The position numbers and the translations under genes are program-made. This document shows, piece by piece, positions 1-8,543 of a DNA stretch of 64,000 bases (positions within the stretch are counted from its first letter, which is position 1; every line of letters starts with the position of its first letter). The stretch comes from JBBRHQ01 sp963738305 (lineage in GTDB: Bacteria; Actinomycetota; Thermoleophilia; Solirubrobacterales; 70-9), in contig CAVTVU010000001.1 of the NCBI GenBank assembly GCA_963738305.1, forward strand, positions 1,178,001-1,242,000, read 5' to 3'. Under the pieces are notes generated by a model. That model was not told the origin of the DNA and made no database searches. It was given only the letters and a program-made list of their open reading frames with translations.

Positions 1-2
1 TG

Positions 3-470
3 CTGGTCGGGGGCGGTGCGGGGAACCGGACGCTGATGCAGAACGAGGCGGTGCTCGACTGGCTGCGCGCCGCCGACGAGGACAGCCGCTGGACCACCTC
101 GGTCTGCACCGGCTCGCTCGTGCTCGGCGCCGCCGGGCTGCTCGAGGGCAAGCGGGCGACCAGCCACTGGCTCTTCCTCGACCGCCTCGCCGAGTTCGGG
201 GCCGAGCCCAGTGCCGAGCGGGTGGTCGAGGACGGCAAGCTGATCACCGCCGCCGGGGTCTCGGCCGGGATCGACATGGCCCTGCGGCTGGTCGAGCTGG
301 AGCTGGGAGCGGAGGCTGCGCAGGCGATCCAGCTGGCGATCGAGTACGACCCGCAGCCTCCCTTCGACTCCGGCTCCCCGGCGAAGGCCCCGCCGGCCGT
401 CGTCGACGCGGTCAGCGCCGCATTCGCGGCATCGGACGAGTGGCTCGCCGGCCGCGCAGGCGGCGGCTGA
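3..470 (+). CDS. DJ-1/PfpI family protein, 5' end cut by window edge
   Basis: The reading frame is open from the first bases of the window, so the N-terminus lies upstream. The visible part starts with LVGGGAGNRTLM and continues to a stop at 470. The nucleophile-elbow motif SVCTGSLVLGAAGLL carries the conserved cysteine, and the following segment ATSHW fits the DJ-1/PfpI/ThiJ class I glutamine-amidotransferase fold. Members include isonitrile hydratases, chaperones and the sensor half of GlxA-type regulators. No DNA-binding domain follows, so it is a stand-alone enzyme-like member. The substrate cannot be told. It converges with the DsbA-like gene, with 12 bases between the two stops. Confidence 0.8.
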   Translation: MVGGGAGNRTLMQNEAVLDWLRAADEDSRWTTSVCTGSLVLGAAGLLEGKRATSHWLFLDRLAEFGAEPSAERVVEDGKLITAAGVSAGIDMALRLVELELGAEAAQAIQLAIEYDPQPPFDSGSPAKAPPAVVDAVSAAFAASDEWLAGRAGGG

Positions 471-482
471 TCCCGGCGCCGC

Positions 483-1361
483 TCAGGCCTTTTCCCAGAT
501 CGTCCCCGTCAGGGCCCGCACCGGCCGCAGCTTCCACTCCTTCGCCAGGCTCCACAGCTCGGCGCAGACGACCGGGCTGGGACTCGAGCTGAGGACCTCC
601 GCCTCCTTGGTCGTCACCCGGCCGAAGCGCTCGACCGCTTGGAGCGGCGCCAGCGGGCCCTCGTTGACGGGCTCGGCGCCTGCGGCCAGCGCCGCCTCGC
701 GGTAGTCCTCCAGCGGCTTCCATCCCCAGACCGCGTGGCGAGCGTCGTCGGCTCCGATGAACACCGCCGAGGGCAGGCTGACCCGCTCGTGGCCCTCTGT
801 ACGCCGCACCTTCCCCTCGGTCCGCGCCTGCTGCGGAACGTCGCGGACCTCGTCGAGGTCGGCGCCGAACGCCTCGACGATCGCGTGCGAGCCCAGGTCG
901 AGCCTGAAGCGCTCGCTGTCGAGCCCCGCCGGCCCGGCCTCGGCAGCAAGCGCGTCAGGGTGGTCGAGCTTGCGGCGCTCGATGAAGATCCCCTCCCGCA
1001 CCCTGCGCAGATAGCGGTAGGCCGGCTCGGAGCCCTGCTCGCAGGCGGCCTTGACCGCCATGCAGGCCGGGTATGTGCTCGACAGCGGGTTCTCGGTCCA
1101 GATCCTCGGGTCGGAGGGCATCCCGGTCTCGCCGCCGACGTTCAGCCAGTGGGACATCAGGTCCGCGAAGCAGCTCGGCCCGGAGCCAATCGAGCCCTCG
1201 TCGTCCCGGTAGTCCTCCCCGTAGGAGCGGGCGAGACCTCCCATCACCCAGCGGAACTCGAGCTCTCCGGAGAACTCCCACATCAGCCTGCGAAGCTTGG
1301 GCTCTGCGCCCCAGGACCAGGAGCAGGCAGGATCTGTGTAGTAGCGGACCTCTACCGACAC
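483..1361 (-). CDS. DsbA-fold thioredoxin-like protein with degenerate CxxC
   Basis: A 292-residue protein with a GTG start. It opens VEVRYYTDPACSWSWG, the beta strand and active-site turn of the DSBA-like thioredoxin family (FrnE/SpxH-type). The usual CxxC is CSWS here, so the second, resolving cysteine is missing. No signal peptide is visible, which argues for a cytoplasmic role such as a SpxH-like adaptor or glutathione-transferase-like enzyme, not disulfide formation. It is divergent from the kinase at 1389 with only 27 bases between the starts. A TATTGT -10 element lies 9 bases from the GTG and no Shine-Dalgarno is seen, so the transcript is probably near-leaderless. Confidence 0.75.
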   Translation of the reverse strand: MSVEVRYYTDPACSWSWGAEPKLRRLMWEFSGELEFRWVMGGLARSYGEDYRDDEGSIGSGPSCFADLMSHWLNVGGETGMPSDPRIWTENPLSSTYPACMAVKAACEQGSEPAYRYLRRVREGIFIERRKLDHPDALAAEAGPAGLDSERFRLDLGSHAIVEAFGADLDEVRDVPQQARTEGKVRRTEGHERVSLPSAVFIGADDARHAVWGWKPLEDYREAALAAGAEPVNEGPLAPLQAVERFGRVTTKEAEVLSSSPSPVVCAELWSLAKEWKLRPVRALTGTIWEKA

Positions 1362-1370
1362 TGGGCGCTG

Positions 1371-1376
1371 ACAATA
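1371..1376 (-). promoter_or_regulatory. -10 element of the DsbA-like gene
   Basis: On the minus strand this reads TATTGT, a match to TANNNT, ending 9 bases before the GTG start at 1361. There is no room for a normal leader. The element sits inside the 27-base divergent spacer shared with the kinase. Confidence 0.4.
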
Positions 1377-1388
1377 TCCCCAACGGAG

Positions 1389-2915
1389 ATGAACACAGGC
1401 TCAACCTCAGCACAGATGATCGGAACGGTCCTCTCCGACCGGTACCGGCTCGAAGCCAAGCTCGGAAGCGGCGGCATGTCCACCGTCTACCTGGCTCGCG
1501 ACGAGACCCTCGACCGCCCCGTCGCGGTCAAGGTGATGCACCGGGAGATGTCCGAGCAGGCCGATCAGCTCCAGCGCTTCCGCGGGGAGGCACGGGCGGT
1601 GGCGAAGCTCTCCCACCCCAACGTGGTCGCGGTGATCGACGCCGGCGAGGACGGCGGGCACCCCTACATCGTCTTCGAGTACGTCGAGGGGGAGACGCTG
1701 AAGCAGCGGATCGCCCGCATCGGTGCCCTCGACGTCCAGGAGGCGCTCGCCTACGCGATCGAGATCGCCCGCGCGCTTGCCCTTGCTCACGCCGGTCAGC
1801 TCGTTCACCGCGACGTCAAGCCACAGAACGTGCTGATCGACGCCGACGGCCGGGCGAAGCTGACCGACTTTGGGATCTCCCGCCAGCTCGAGCAGGCGGG
1901 CATGACCGCGACCGGCAGGGTGCTGGGCACGACCGACTACGTGGCGCCGGAGCAGGCGATGGGGCACGGCGCCGACCCCCGCTCCGACATCTACTCGCTC
2001 GGAGTCGTCCTCTACGAGATGCTGACCGGCGAGGTGCCGTTCAGCGCCGACAGCCAGGTCGGCGTGGCGATGAAGCACGTCAACGAGGAGCTGCCGGACG
2101 TGCAGCGGCGGCGGTCCGAGGTTTCGGCGGCCGCGGCGCTGGTGGTCGAGCGGGCCACCTTCAAGGCGCCCGAGAGGCGCTACCAGCACGTCGACGAGAT
2201 GATCGCCGACCTCGAGACCGCGCTCGAGGTCGAGGCCGCCAGGGCGGGCTCGACCAGCGGCGAGGCGACCAGCGTGCTGGACGCGGTGCCGCCACCGCGC
2301 CGGAGACTGGCGCGAGGCGTCCGCTGGTCGTGGTCCGGGTTCGGGCTGCTGCTGGTCGTGGCGGTGGTGGTGCTGGCGCTCGTCTACGGGATCTCCAGTG
2401 GCTGGTTCGGCGGTGGTGGGGCGGGTGCCGGCGGGCCGGCCGGCGGCGGCAAGCACCCCGTCAAGGTCACCATGGCGACCGACTACGACCCGCTGGGCAC
2501 CGGCGGCGAGCACTCCGACCTGACCGGGAACGCGATCGACGACAACCCGGCGATCACCGGCGGCGCCTGGACCACCGAGACATACGACCAGAACTTCCCC
2601 GCTGGCAAGGAGGGAGTCGGGATCTACCTGACAACGGCGGCACCTGCTGCCGCCAAGTCGCTCCAGGTACGCTCGGCCAAGGGCGGCTGGGACCTGCAGG
2701 TCTACGGAGCCCCATCGGCGCCGGAGCCAAACGCCGCCGACCCGCTGGGTGGATGGACGCCGGTCGGCGAGAAGGCGGGGGTGGCGACCAACCAGTCGGT
2801 GGCGCTGGACACCGGCGGGCGCAAGTTCCGCGACTACCTGCTGTGGATCACCAAGCTGTCCCCGGTCGGCAGCCAGTACCGGGTGGAGATCACCGACGCC
2901 CGGCTGTTCGACTAG
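1389..2915 (+). CDS. Ser/Thr protein kinase with discoidin-like extracytoplasmic domain
   Basis: A 508-residue Hanks-type kinase. The glycine loop GSGGMSTVY, lysine about K48, HRDVKPQN with D142, DFG at about 160 and the APEQ motif are all intact. One membrane segment lies at about 315-336, followed by a Gly-rich linker. The outer domain is not PASTA: a segment with NAIDDNP and AWTTETY followed by a beta-rich tail resembles the discoidin-like domain at the C-terminus of mycobacterial MviN. That similarity is from memory and suggests a carbohydrate or cell-wall ligand. Start choice: ATG 1389 follows ACGGAG directly, and an in-frame ATG at 1416 (MIGTVLSDRYRL) is an alternative. Its stop is 10 bases from the convergent ddl stop. 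Confidence 0.85.
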   Translation: MNTGSTSAQMIGTVLSDRYRLEAKLGSGGMSTVYLARDETLDRPVAVKVMHREMSEQADQLQRFRGEARAVAKLSHPNVVAVIDAGEDGGHPYIVFEYVEGETLKQRIARIGALDVQEALAYAIEIARALALAHAGQLVHRDVKPQNVLIDADGRAKLTDFGISRQLEQAGMTATGRVLGTTDYVAPEQAMGHGADPRSDIYSLGVVLYEMLTGEVPFSADSQVGVAMKHVNEELPDVQRRRSEVSAAAALVVERATFKAPERRYQHVDEMIADLETALEVEAARAGSTSGEATSVLDAVPPPRRRLARGVRWSWSGFGLLLVVAVVVLALVYGISSGWFGGGGAGAGGPAGGGKHPVKVTMATDYDPLGTGGEHSDLTGNAIDDNPAITGGAWTTETYDQNFPAGKEGVGIYLTTAAPAAAKSLQVRSAKGGWDLQVYGAPSAPEPNAADPLGGWTPVGEKAGVATNQSVALDTGGRKFRDYLLWITKLSPVGSQYRVEITDARLFD

Positions 2916-2925
2916 CGGCTGCGGG

Positions 2926-3894
2926 CTAGAACTCGAAGCTGCGGGTAGTGCGGTGGCGGTCGATCGCCAGCTCGACGAGGCGCTCGACCAGGCGCGGGTA
3001 GGGGATACCGCTCGCCTCGAAGAGCTTCGAGTAGACGCTCGTCTCGGTGAAGCCCGGGATCGTGTTGATCTCGTTGACCAGGACCTCGCCCGCAGGCGCG
3101 ACGAAGAAATCGCAACGGGCCAGGCCCGTGCAGCCGGCCAGCGCGAAGACCTCAACCGCCAGCTCCCTGACCTCGCGCAGCGCCGCCTCGCCGATCGGCG
3201 CCGGGACGACCAGCTCCATCCCGCCCTCCGAGTACTTGGCCTCGAAGTCGTACCAGTCCGCGTGGGCGACGATCTCCCCGGGTTGCGAGATCTCCGGCGC
3301 GTCGTTGCCGAGCACCGAGCACTCGACCTCGCGGCCGTGGGCGGAGGCCTCGACGATGACCCGCGGGTCGTGGCGGAGGGCCAGCTCGACCGCCTCGTCG
3401 AGCTGGCGCTCGGGTGACGTCACCTTGGTGATGCCGACGCTGGAGCCGAGCCGCGAGGGCTTGACCCAGAGCGGCAGGCCCATTCCGGCGACCTGCTCGC
3501 GCCAGCCCGGCTCACCGGCCTGGACGAAATCGACCTGGGGGATCCCGCGCTCGGCGAAGAGGCGCTTCAGGGACAGCTTGTCCATGCACAGAGCCGAGGA
3601 GAGGACGTCGCAGCCGACGTAGGGGACGTCGAGGCACTCGAGGAGCCCCTGGACCGAGCCGTCCTCCCCGAACGGCCCGTGCAGGACCGGGAAGACCACG
3701 TCCACCCCGAGCAGCCCGGCGCCGGGGACCAGCTCGACCGGCTCGGCACCGGCGCTCCATGCGCCCTGGCGGGACACCAGCACCTCGATCACCTCGTGGC
3801 CGGCCTCTGCCAGGCCGGCGGAGACCGAGGCGCCGGATCGCAGGGAGACGTCGTGCTCGCTCGAGCGCCCGCCCGATAGGACCGCGACCCTCAT
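2926..3894 (-). CDS. ddl: D-alanine--D-alanine ligase (copy 1)
   Basis: A 322-residue ATP-grasp ligase that makes the D-Ala-D-Ala dipeptide of peptidoglycan precursors. Visible motifs are SGGRSSEHDVSLRSG (catalytic Glu), HGPFGEDG, KPSRLGSSVG (catalytic Ser), YDFEAKY (omega-loop Tyr, typical of D-Ala rather than D-Lac acceptors) and NEINTIPGFTETS (metal-binding C-terminus). Its ATG overlaps the stop of the PASTA kinase by four bases (ATGA), so it is the last gene of the division/cell-wall operon. A second ligase lies at 34116-35060. Confidence 0.93.
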   Translation of the reverse strand: MRVAVLSGGRSSEHDVSLRSGASVSAGLAEAGHEVIEVLVSRQGAWSAGAEPVELVPGAGLLGVDVVFPVLHGPFGEDGSVQGLLECLDVPYVGCDVLSSALCMDKLSLKRLFAERGIPQVDFVQAGEPGWREQVAGMGLPLWVKPSRLGSSVGITKVTSPERQLDEAVELALRHDPRVIVEASAHGREVECSVLGNDAPEISQPGEIVAHADWYDFEAKYSEGGMELVVPAPIGEAALREVRELAVEVFALAGCTGLARCDFFVAPAGEVLVNEINTIPGFTETSVYSKLFEASGIPYPRLVERLVELAIDRHRTTRSFEF

Positions 3895-5774
3895 TGCCCG
3901 GTCGGGGTCGTCGGAGTGGTCGGGGTCGTCTGGCTCTCGGTCAGCTTCCCGACGAAGATCGTCACCTCGCCCCCCTTGGCCAGCTTCGAGCCGGGAGCGG
4001 GGAACTGATCGGTGACCCTGCCATCCTGCGCCGGCACGCTGGTGTCCTGGAGGTTGACGGTGACCGCGAAGCCGGCGCCCCGCAGCTTCGAGACCGCGGT
4101 CGAGCGCAGATCGCCGATCACGTTCGGCACCGAGACCTTCTGCACGCCCTCCGAGACGACGATGCTGACGGTATCGCCGACGGCGACGCGCGTACCGGCC
4201 TCGGGCGATTGCTTGAGCACCTTCCCGGCCGGCTTCTGGCTCTGCTGGAAGGTGACCGAGTACTCGAGCCCCCGCCCGGAGATCGCCTGCTTGGCGGCGT
4301 CGGAGCTGCGCCCGACCACGGCCGGCACGCTGACGAGGCGCGGGCCGCTGGAGACGGTCACGGTGACCAGCGACCCGGCCGTGACGCTATTCCCGGCGAT
4401 CGGATCGGTGGAGATCACTTGGCCCGCCGGGACCGAGCTGGAAGGGGCGCTGGCAAATGCCACATCGAAGTTGCGGTTCTGCAGCTTCTCCTTTGCCTCC
4501 GAGCGGGACAGGCCGCGAACGTTCGGGACGGTCACCTGACCGGGCCCGGCGGTCACCGTCAGGTGAACCGTCGGCTTCGAGCAGAAGAAGCTCAGGAAGC
4601 CGCAATCGAGCTCCGCCTGATCGGCGGGCGGAGACGCGAGCGGATCCTGCTCGAGCACGCGATGAGCGGGGCCGGGCCGGTGGACGCGGGCAATGACGTC
4701 AAACTTGAATCCCGCATTCTTCAGCTCTGTCTTGGCATCGCCCTCCAGCTCCGACTTGACGTTAGGCACCCCGGTCGTGGTGTCGCGGGTCAGCGCCAGC
4801 CCCACCAGGACGCCGAGCAGGGCGGCGATGCCGATCAGGATCCAGAGGCGCCGGCGGCGCTTCGCCTCCTCGTCCTCCTCGTCCTCCTCGGCCGGCGTCG
4901 CGACCACGGGCGGCAGCGGCGCGTACGACGCCGTGCCTTCAGCGGCCGCGGCGGGGTCGCGGGCGGCGGCATTCAGAGCCGCGATGAAGGCGTCGGCGTC
5001 GTGGAAGCGGCGGGACGGATCCTTCTCCAGGGCCCTCATGACAACCGCGTCCATCGCCGGGGAGACGGCCGGGTTGAGCGAGCTGGGACGTTGGGGCGCC
5101 TGGGAGACCTGCTTCAAGGCGACGGCGACCGCGCTCTCGCCCTCGAACGGGACGCGGCGGGTCAGCGCCTCGTAGAGGATGACCCCCACCGAGTAGAGAT
5201 CGGAGGCCGCCGTCACCTCCAGGCCCTGGGCCTGCTCGGGCGAGAGATAGTGGGCGGTGCCCATCACCGAGCCCGTCTGGGTGATCTCCGAGACCCCGGC
5301 CCGGGCGATGCCGAAGTCGGCCACCCTGGCGCGCCCCTCGGGGTCGACGATCACGTTCTGCGGCTTCAGGTCGCGGTGGATGACGTTGTGGCGATGGGCG
5401 AACTTGGCCGCCTCGAGAATCTGGATCACCAGGCCCGAGGCCTGCTGCGGAGTGAGACCCGCGTCGATCAGCTCCTTCATCGAGCGGCCCTCGACGAACT
5501 GCATGGCGATGAAGTAGGTGCCGTCGATCTCGCCGCGGTCGAAGACCGCGACTATGTTCGGGTGCTGCAGGGAGGCGGCAGCCTCGGCCTCGCGGCGGAA
5601 GCGCTCGACGAACTCCCGGTCCTGGGCGAAGCGCTTGTGGAGGACCTTGAGCGCGACCCGGCGCTGCAAATGGGTGTCATCTGCCGCCCAGACGTCGGCC
5701 ATCCCTCCGGAGCCGATCCGCTCCAGCAGCCGGTAGCGGCCGGCGACGACCGTGCCCTCGGCGATCTCAGCCAC
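3891..5774 (-). CDS. pknB: PASTA-domain Ser/Thr protein kinase (PknB-like)
   Basis: A 627-residue sensor kinase that couples muropeptide or lipid II sensing to cell-wall synthesis and division. The kinase domain spans residues 1-280 (GSGGMADVW, K43, HRDLKPQN with D135, DFG at 153). A single membrane helix (LWILIGIAALLGVLVGLAL) is followed by four PASTA repeats starting VPNV/VPNV/VPAV/VPNV, then a Thr/Pro-rich tail. The frame is open further upstream, but that part is pbpA in another frame. GTG at 5774 gives the normal N-terminus AEIAEGTVVAGRYRLL, has GGCGGG upstream and overlaps the pbpA stop by 8 bases. The order pbpA-pknB matches the conserved actinobacterial cluster. Confidence 0.93.
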   Translation of the reverse strand: MAEIAEGTVVAGRYRLLERIGSGGMADVWAADDTHLQRRVALKVLHKRFAQDREFVERFRREAEAAASLQHPNIVAVFDRGEIDGTYFIAMQFVEGRSMKELIDAGLTPQQASGLVIQILEAAKFAHRHNVIHRDLKPQNVIVDPEGRARVADFGIARAGVSEITQTGSVMGTAHYLSPEQAQGLEVTAASDLYSVGVILYEALTRRVPFEGESAVAVALKQVSQAPQRPSSLNPAVSPAMDAVVMRALEKDPSRRFHDADAFIAALNAAARDPAAAAEGTASYAPLPPVVATPAEEDEEDEEAKRRRRLWILIGIAALLGVLVGLALTRDTTTGVPNVKSELEGDAKTELKNAGFKFDVIARVHRPGPAHRVLEQDPLASPPADQAELDCGFLSFFCSKPTVHLTVTAGPGQVTVPNVRGLSRSEAKEKLQNRNFDVAFASAPSSSVPAGQVISTDPIAGNSVTAGSLVTVTVSSGPRLVSVPAVVGRSSDAAKQAISGRGLEYSVTFQQSQKPAGKVLKQSPEAGTRVAVGDTVSIVVSEGVQKVSVPNVIGDLRSTAVSKLRGAGFAVTVNLQDTSVPAQDGRVTDQFPAPGSKLAKGGEVTIFVGKLTESQTTPTTPTTPTGQ

Positions 5775-7227
5775 CGTTGCCCGCCAGGATGGTCTCGGCG
5801 ACGTCGCGGAAGATCGGGGCGGCGACGTCGTTGCCGAACTGGGGCGTGCACTCGACGCTGGCCGCGATCGCGACCTGGGGGTCCTCGGCGGGGGCGAAGC
5901 CGATGAACCAGGCCTGGTTCTGCTCGGTGCCGCCACCGCAGGCTGTGTTGCCGGGTGTCTCCGCGGTGCCGGTCTTGCCGGCGACGGCGACGCCTGGGAT
6001 TGCCGCGTTGGTCCCGGTGCCGGCGCTGACCACGCCCTGCATCGCCGTGTTCAGCTCGTCCGCCGTCTGCTTGCTCATCACGGTCGACTGCTCGCTCGGC
6101 TCCATTCGCTTGGTCAGCCGGCCGTCGGGATCGACCACCTTGTCCCAGATCTGCGGCTTCATCAGCACCCCGCCGTTGGCCACCGTTGCCGCGACCTCGG
6201 CCATCTGGAGGGGCGTCGCAAGCAGCCGCTCCTGGCCGATCGCCACCCGGCCGATGTCGATCGGATCGTTCGAGTTGAGCAGCTTGCCTCCGTCGAAGAT
6301 GCCACTGGTCAAAAGCTGGTCGGAAGGCAGGTCGAGCTGCGGCTTGGCGTTGAACCCGAAGGCGTTCATGGTCTTGAACAGGGCGTCCTCTCCGACCTGC
6401 TGCCCGAGCTGGGCGAAGAAGGTGTTGACCGAGTTGGTCAGCGCTGTATCGAGGCTGATCGGGCCGAAGTCCTCGTCGAAGTCGTTGTGAAGGGCGTGGC
6501 CCTCGACATTGAGGATGCCCGGCGAGTTGATCGTCGAGTCCGGAGTGATCGTGCCGCTGTCGAGTCCCGCGGTCGCCGTCACCACCTTGAAGGTCGAACC
6601 CGGCGGGTATTGGCCCTGGGTGGCGCGGTCGACCAGCGGCGAGCTCGGATCGTTGTTCAGCTCGCCGAGATGCTCGGGAACGCGGTTGGGGTCAAACGAA
6701 GGATTCGAGGCATTGACCAAGACCCGGCCGCTCTTCGGCTCGACCGCGACCACCGCCCCGAAGCCGGCGGCGGCGAGGTCATTGAGGGCGACCCGCTGCG
6801 CGTTCGCGTCGATGCTGGTGACGATGTCGTTGCCCTCCTGCTTGCGGCCGCGCAGCTCGTCGAGGATCGAGGCGAACTCGGAATCGTTGCCGACCAGCTC
6901 GTCGTTGTGGTACTTCTCGAACTCGGAGTCGCCCTGCTGCACGAAGCTGTAACCGATCGGGTGCCCGAACAGCTCCCCCTCGGGGTAGCGGCGGACGTAG
7001 CGCAGGCCGGTGCCGTGGCCCTTGCGCACCGAGCGGGCGATCACCGTCCCGTCGGAGGCGAGGATCCGGCCCCGACGGATCTGCTGCTGCTCGAGCAGCG
7101 GCCGCTTGTTCGCCCGCTTCTCCTTCAGGGCCTTGGCGTCGAACACGGACCAGTAGCTGGTGAAGCCGACCAGGACGGCGAAAAGGACGACGACAAGTCC
7201 GAAGAGCTTGGTGATCTGCGCGTTCAC
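5767..7227 (-). CDS. pbpA: Penicillin-binding protein A, class B transpeptidase
   Basis: A 486-residue transpeptidase that cross-links peptidoglycan outside the membrane. It has an N-terminal membrane anchor (about residues 8-26), a dimerisation domain with RRGRILASDG, and all three active-site motifs: S211-T-F-K214, S266-V-N268 and K417-T-G419. Length fits mycobacterial PbpA. The start is GTG at 7227, overlapping the rodA stop as GTGA; the longer open frame upstream is rodA read in a different frame. It is paired with the SEDS glycosyltransferase just upstream, the usual polymerase/cross-linker couple. Confidence 0.93.
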   Translation of the reverse strand: MNAQITKLFGLVVVLFAVLVGFTSYWSVFDAKALKEKRANKRPLLEQQQIRRGRILASDGTVIARSVRKGHGTGLRYVRRYPEGELFGHPIGYSFVQQGDSEFEKYHNDELVGNDSEFASILDELRGRKQEGNDIVTSIDANAQRVALNDLAAAGFGAVVAVEPKSGRVLVNASNPSFDPNRVPEHLGELNNDPSSPLVDRATQGQYPPGSTFKVVTATAGLDSGTITPDSTINSPGILNVEGHALHNDFDEDFGPISLDTALTNSVNTFFAQLGQQVGEDALFKTMNAFGFNAKPQLDLPSDQLLTSGIFDGGKLLNSNDPIDIGRVAIGQERLLATPLQMAEVAATVANGGVLMKPQIWDKVVDPDGRLTKRMEPSEQSTVMSKQTADELNTAMQGVVSAGTGTNAAIPGVAVAGKTGTAETPGNTACGGGTEQNQAWFIGFAPAEDPQVAIAASVECTPQFGNDVAAPIFRDVAETILAGNGG

Positions 7228-8543
7228 GGCCCGTCCGGATAGGCCGCAGAGCGGCGGGCCTCGCGCCTGGCCCGGTCGGAGATCAGCAGCAGCAACGCCA
7301 AGAGCACGAAGTTGGCGACGATCGAGCTGCCGCCGTAGCTGACGAAGGGAAGCGTGACCCCGGTCAGCGGGATCACCCGGGTCACGCCGCCGATGATCAC
7401 GAAGGCCTGGATCGCGAAGACGGCGGTGAGCCCCGTGGCGAGCAGCTTCGAGAAGCCGTCGTCGGCCATCAGCGCAATCTTGAAGCCGCGGGCGGTGACC
7501 AGCAGGTAGATGAGGATCAGCCCGCAGGCGCCGAACAAGCCCAACTCGTTGACGATCAGCGAGTAGATCGTGTCGGTCTGGGCGGCCGGCAGCAGCGCGT
7601 TGTCGGTGCCGGGGATCGTGATCAGGCCCTGGGCGAAGCCCTTGCCGAAGAGCCCACCGTCGGCCTGGGCGAAGATCGATTGGAGGATCTGGTAGCCGGT
7701 GGTGGTCGGATGCTGGTAGGGGTCGAGCCAGATCTCCACGCGATCGTGGACGTGGGGCACCGTCGAGGTGAAGAACCAGGCCCCGGCCAGGAACAGCGCC
7801 ATGCCGATCACCACGAACGAGAAGCGTCCGGTCGCCACGTAGAGCAGCGCCAGGAAAGCCGCGAAGAACATCAGCGAGCTGCCGAGGTCGCGGATGTAGA
7901 CGAGCATGAACATCGAGGCGCCCCATACGACCAGCAGCGGACCGAGGTGCTTGAGCGGCGGCAGGGTCACACCCATCACCCGCCTGGCCCCGACGATCAG
8001 CACCTCCCGGTGCTCGCGCAGGTAGCTGGCGAGGAAGACGACGATGCAGATCTTCGAGAACTCCGCCGGCTGGAAGGCGAGCGGTCCGATCTTCACCCCA
8101 AGGTAGGCGCCGTTGACCTGCTGCCCGATGCCCGGGAGCCGCGGGGCCAGCAGCAACAGCAGGCCGACACCGGCGATCGTGTAGCGATAGCGCTCGAGGA
8201 CTTCGTAATTGCGCAGGAAATGGATCGTCAGCGCGAAGAGGACCAGCCCGAGCACGAACCAGTTGGCCTGGTCACGCGCCAGGCCATCGTCGATCCTGTA
8301 GATCATCACCAGGCCGACCGCGGTCAGCAGCGCGACGAGCGGGAACAGGTAGGGGTCCGCGTCGGGCAGGCGGACCCGCAGGTAGAGATGGGTGGCAAGG
8401 CAGATGGCAAGGAAGTAGGCGCCGTAGATCAGGCTGAGGTTCCCCAGCTGGGTCCGGTCCTGGGCGAAGACCGCCGTGAAGCCGGCAGTGAGCAGCAGCG
8501 CCACCGGGACCAGGGCGAACAGCTCGCGGTTGCGGGCGCTCAC
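7224..8543 (-). CDS. rodA: SEDS-family peptidoglycan glycosyltransferase (FtsW/RodA)
   Basis: A 439-residue polytopic protein with about ten hydrophobic segments. SEDS landmarks are visible: the GAYLGVKIGPLAFQPAEFSK block with the conserved acidic residue, YIRDLGSS, and the C-terminal TGVTLPFVSYGGSS signature. It polymerises glycan strands from lipid II. GTG at 8543 overlaps the stop of the phosphatase gene (GTGA). Position between pstP and pbpA equals that of rodA in mycobacteria; a division-specific FtsW role cannot be excluded from sequence. Confidence 0.92.
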   Translation of the reverse strand: MSARNRELFALVPVALLLTAGFTAVFAQDRTQLGNLSLIYGAYFLAICLATHLYLRVRLPDADPYLFPLVALLTAVGLVMIYRIDDGLARDQANWFVLGLVLFALTIHFLRNYEVLERYRYTIAGVGLLLLLAPRLPGIGQQVNGAYLGVKIGPLAFQPAEFSKICIVVFLASYLREHREVLIVGARRVMGVTLPPLKHLGPLLVVWGASMFMLVYIRDLGSSLMFFAAFLALLYVATGRFSFVVIGMALFLAGAWFFTSTVPHVHDRVEIWLDPYQHPTTTGYQILQSIFAQADGGLFGKGFAQGLITIPGTDNALLPAAQTDTIYSLIVNELGLFGACGLILIYLLVTARGFKIALMADDGFSKLLATGLTAVFAIQAFVIIGGVTRVIPLTGVTLPFVSYGGSSIVANFVLLALLLLISDRARREARRSAAYPDGP

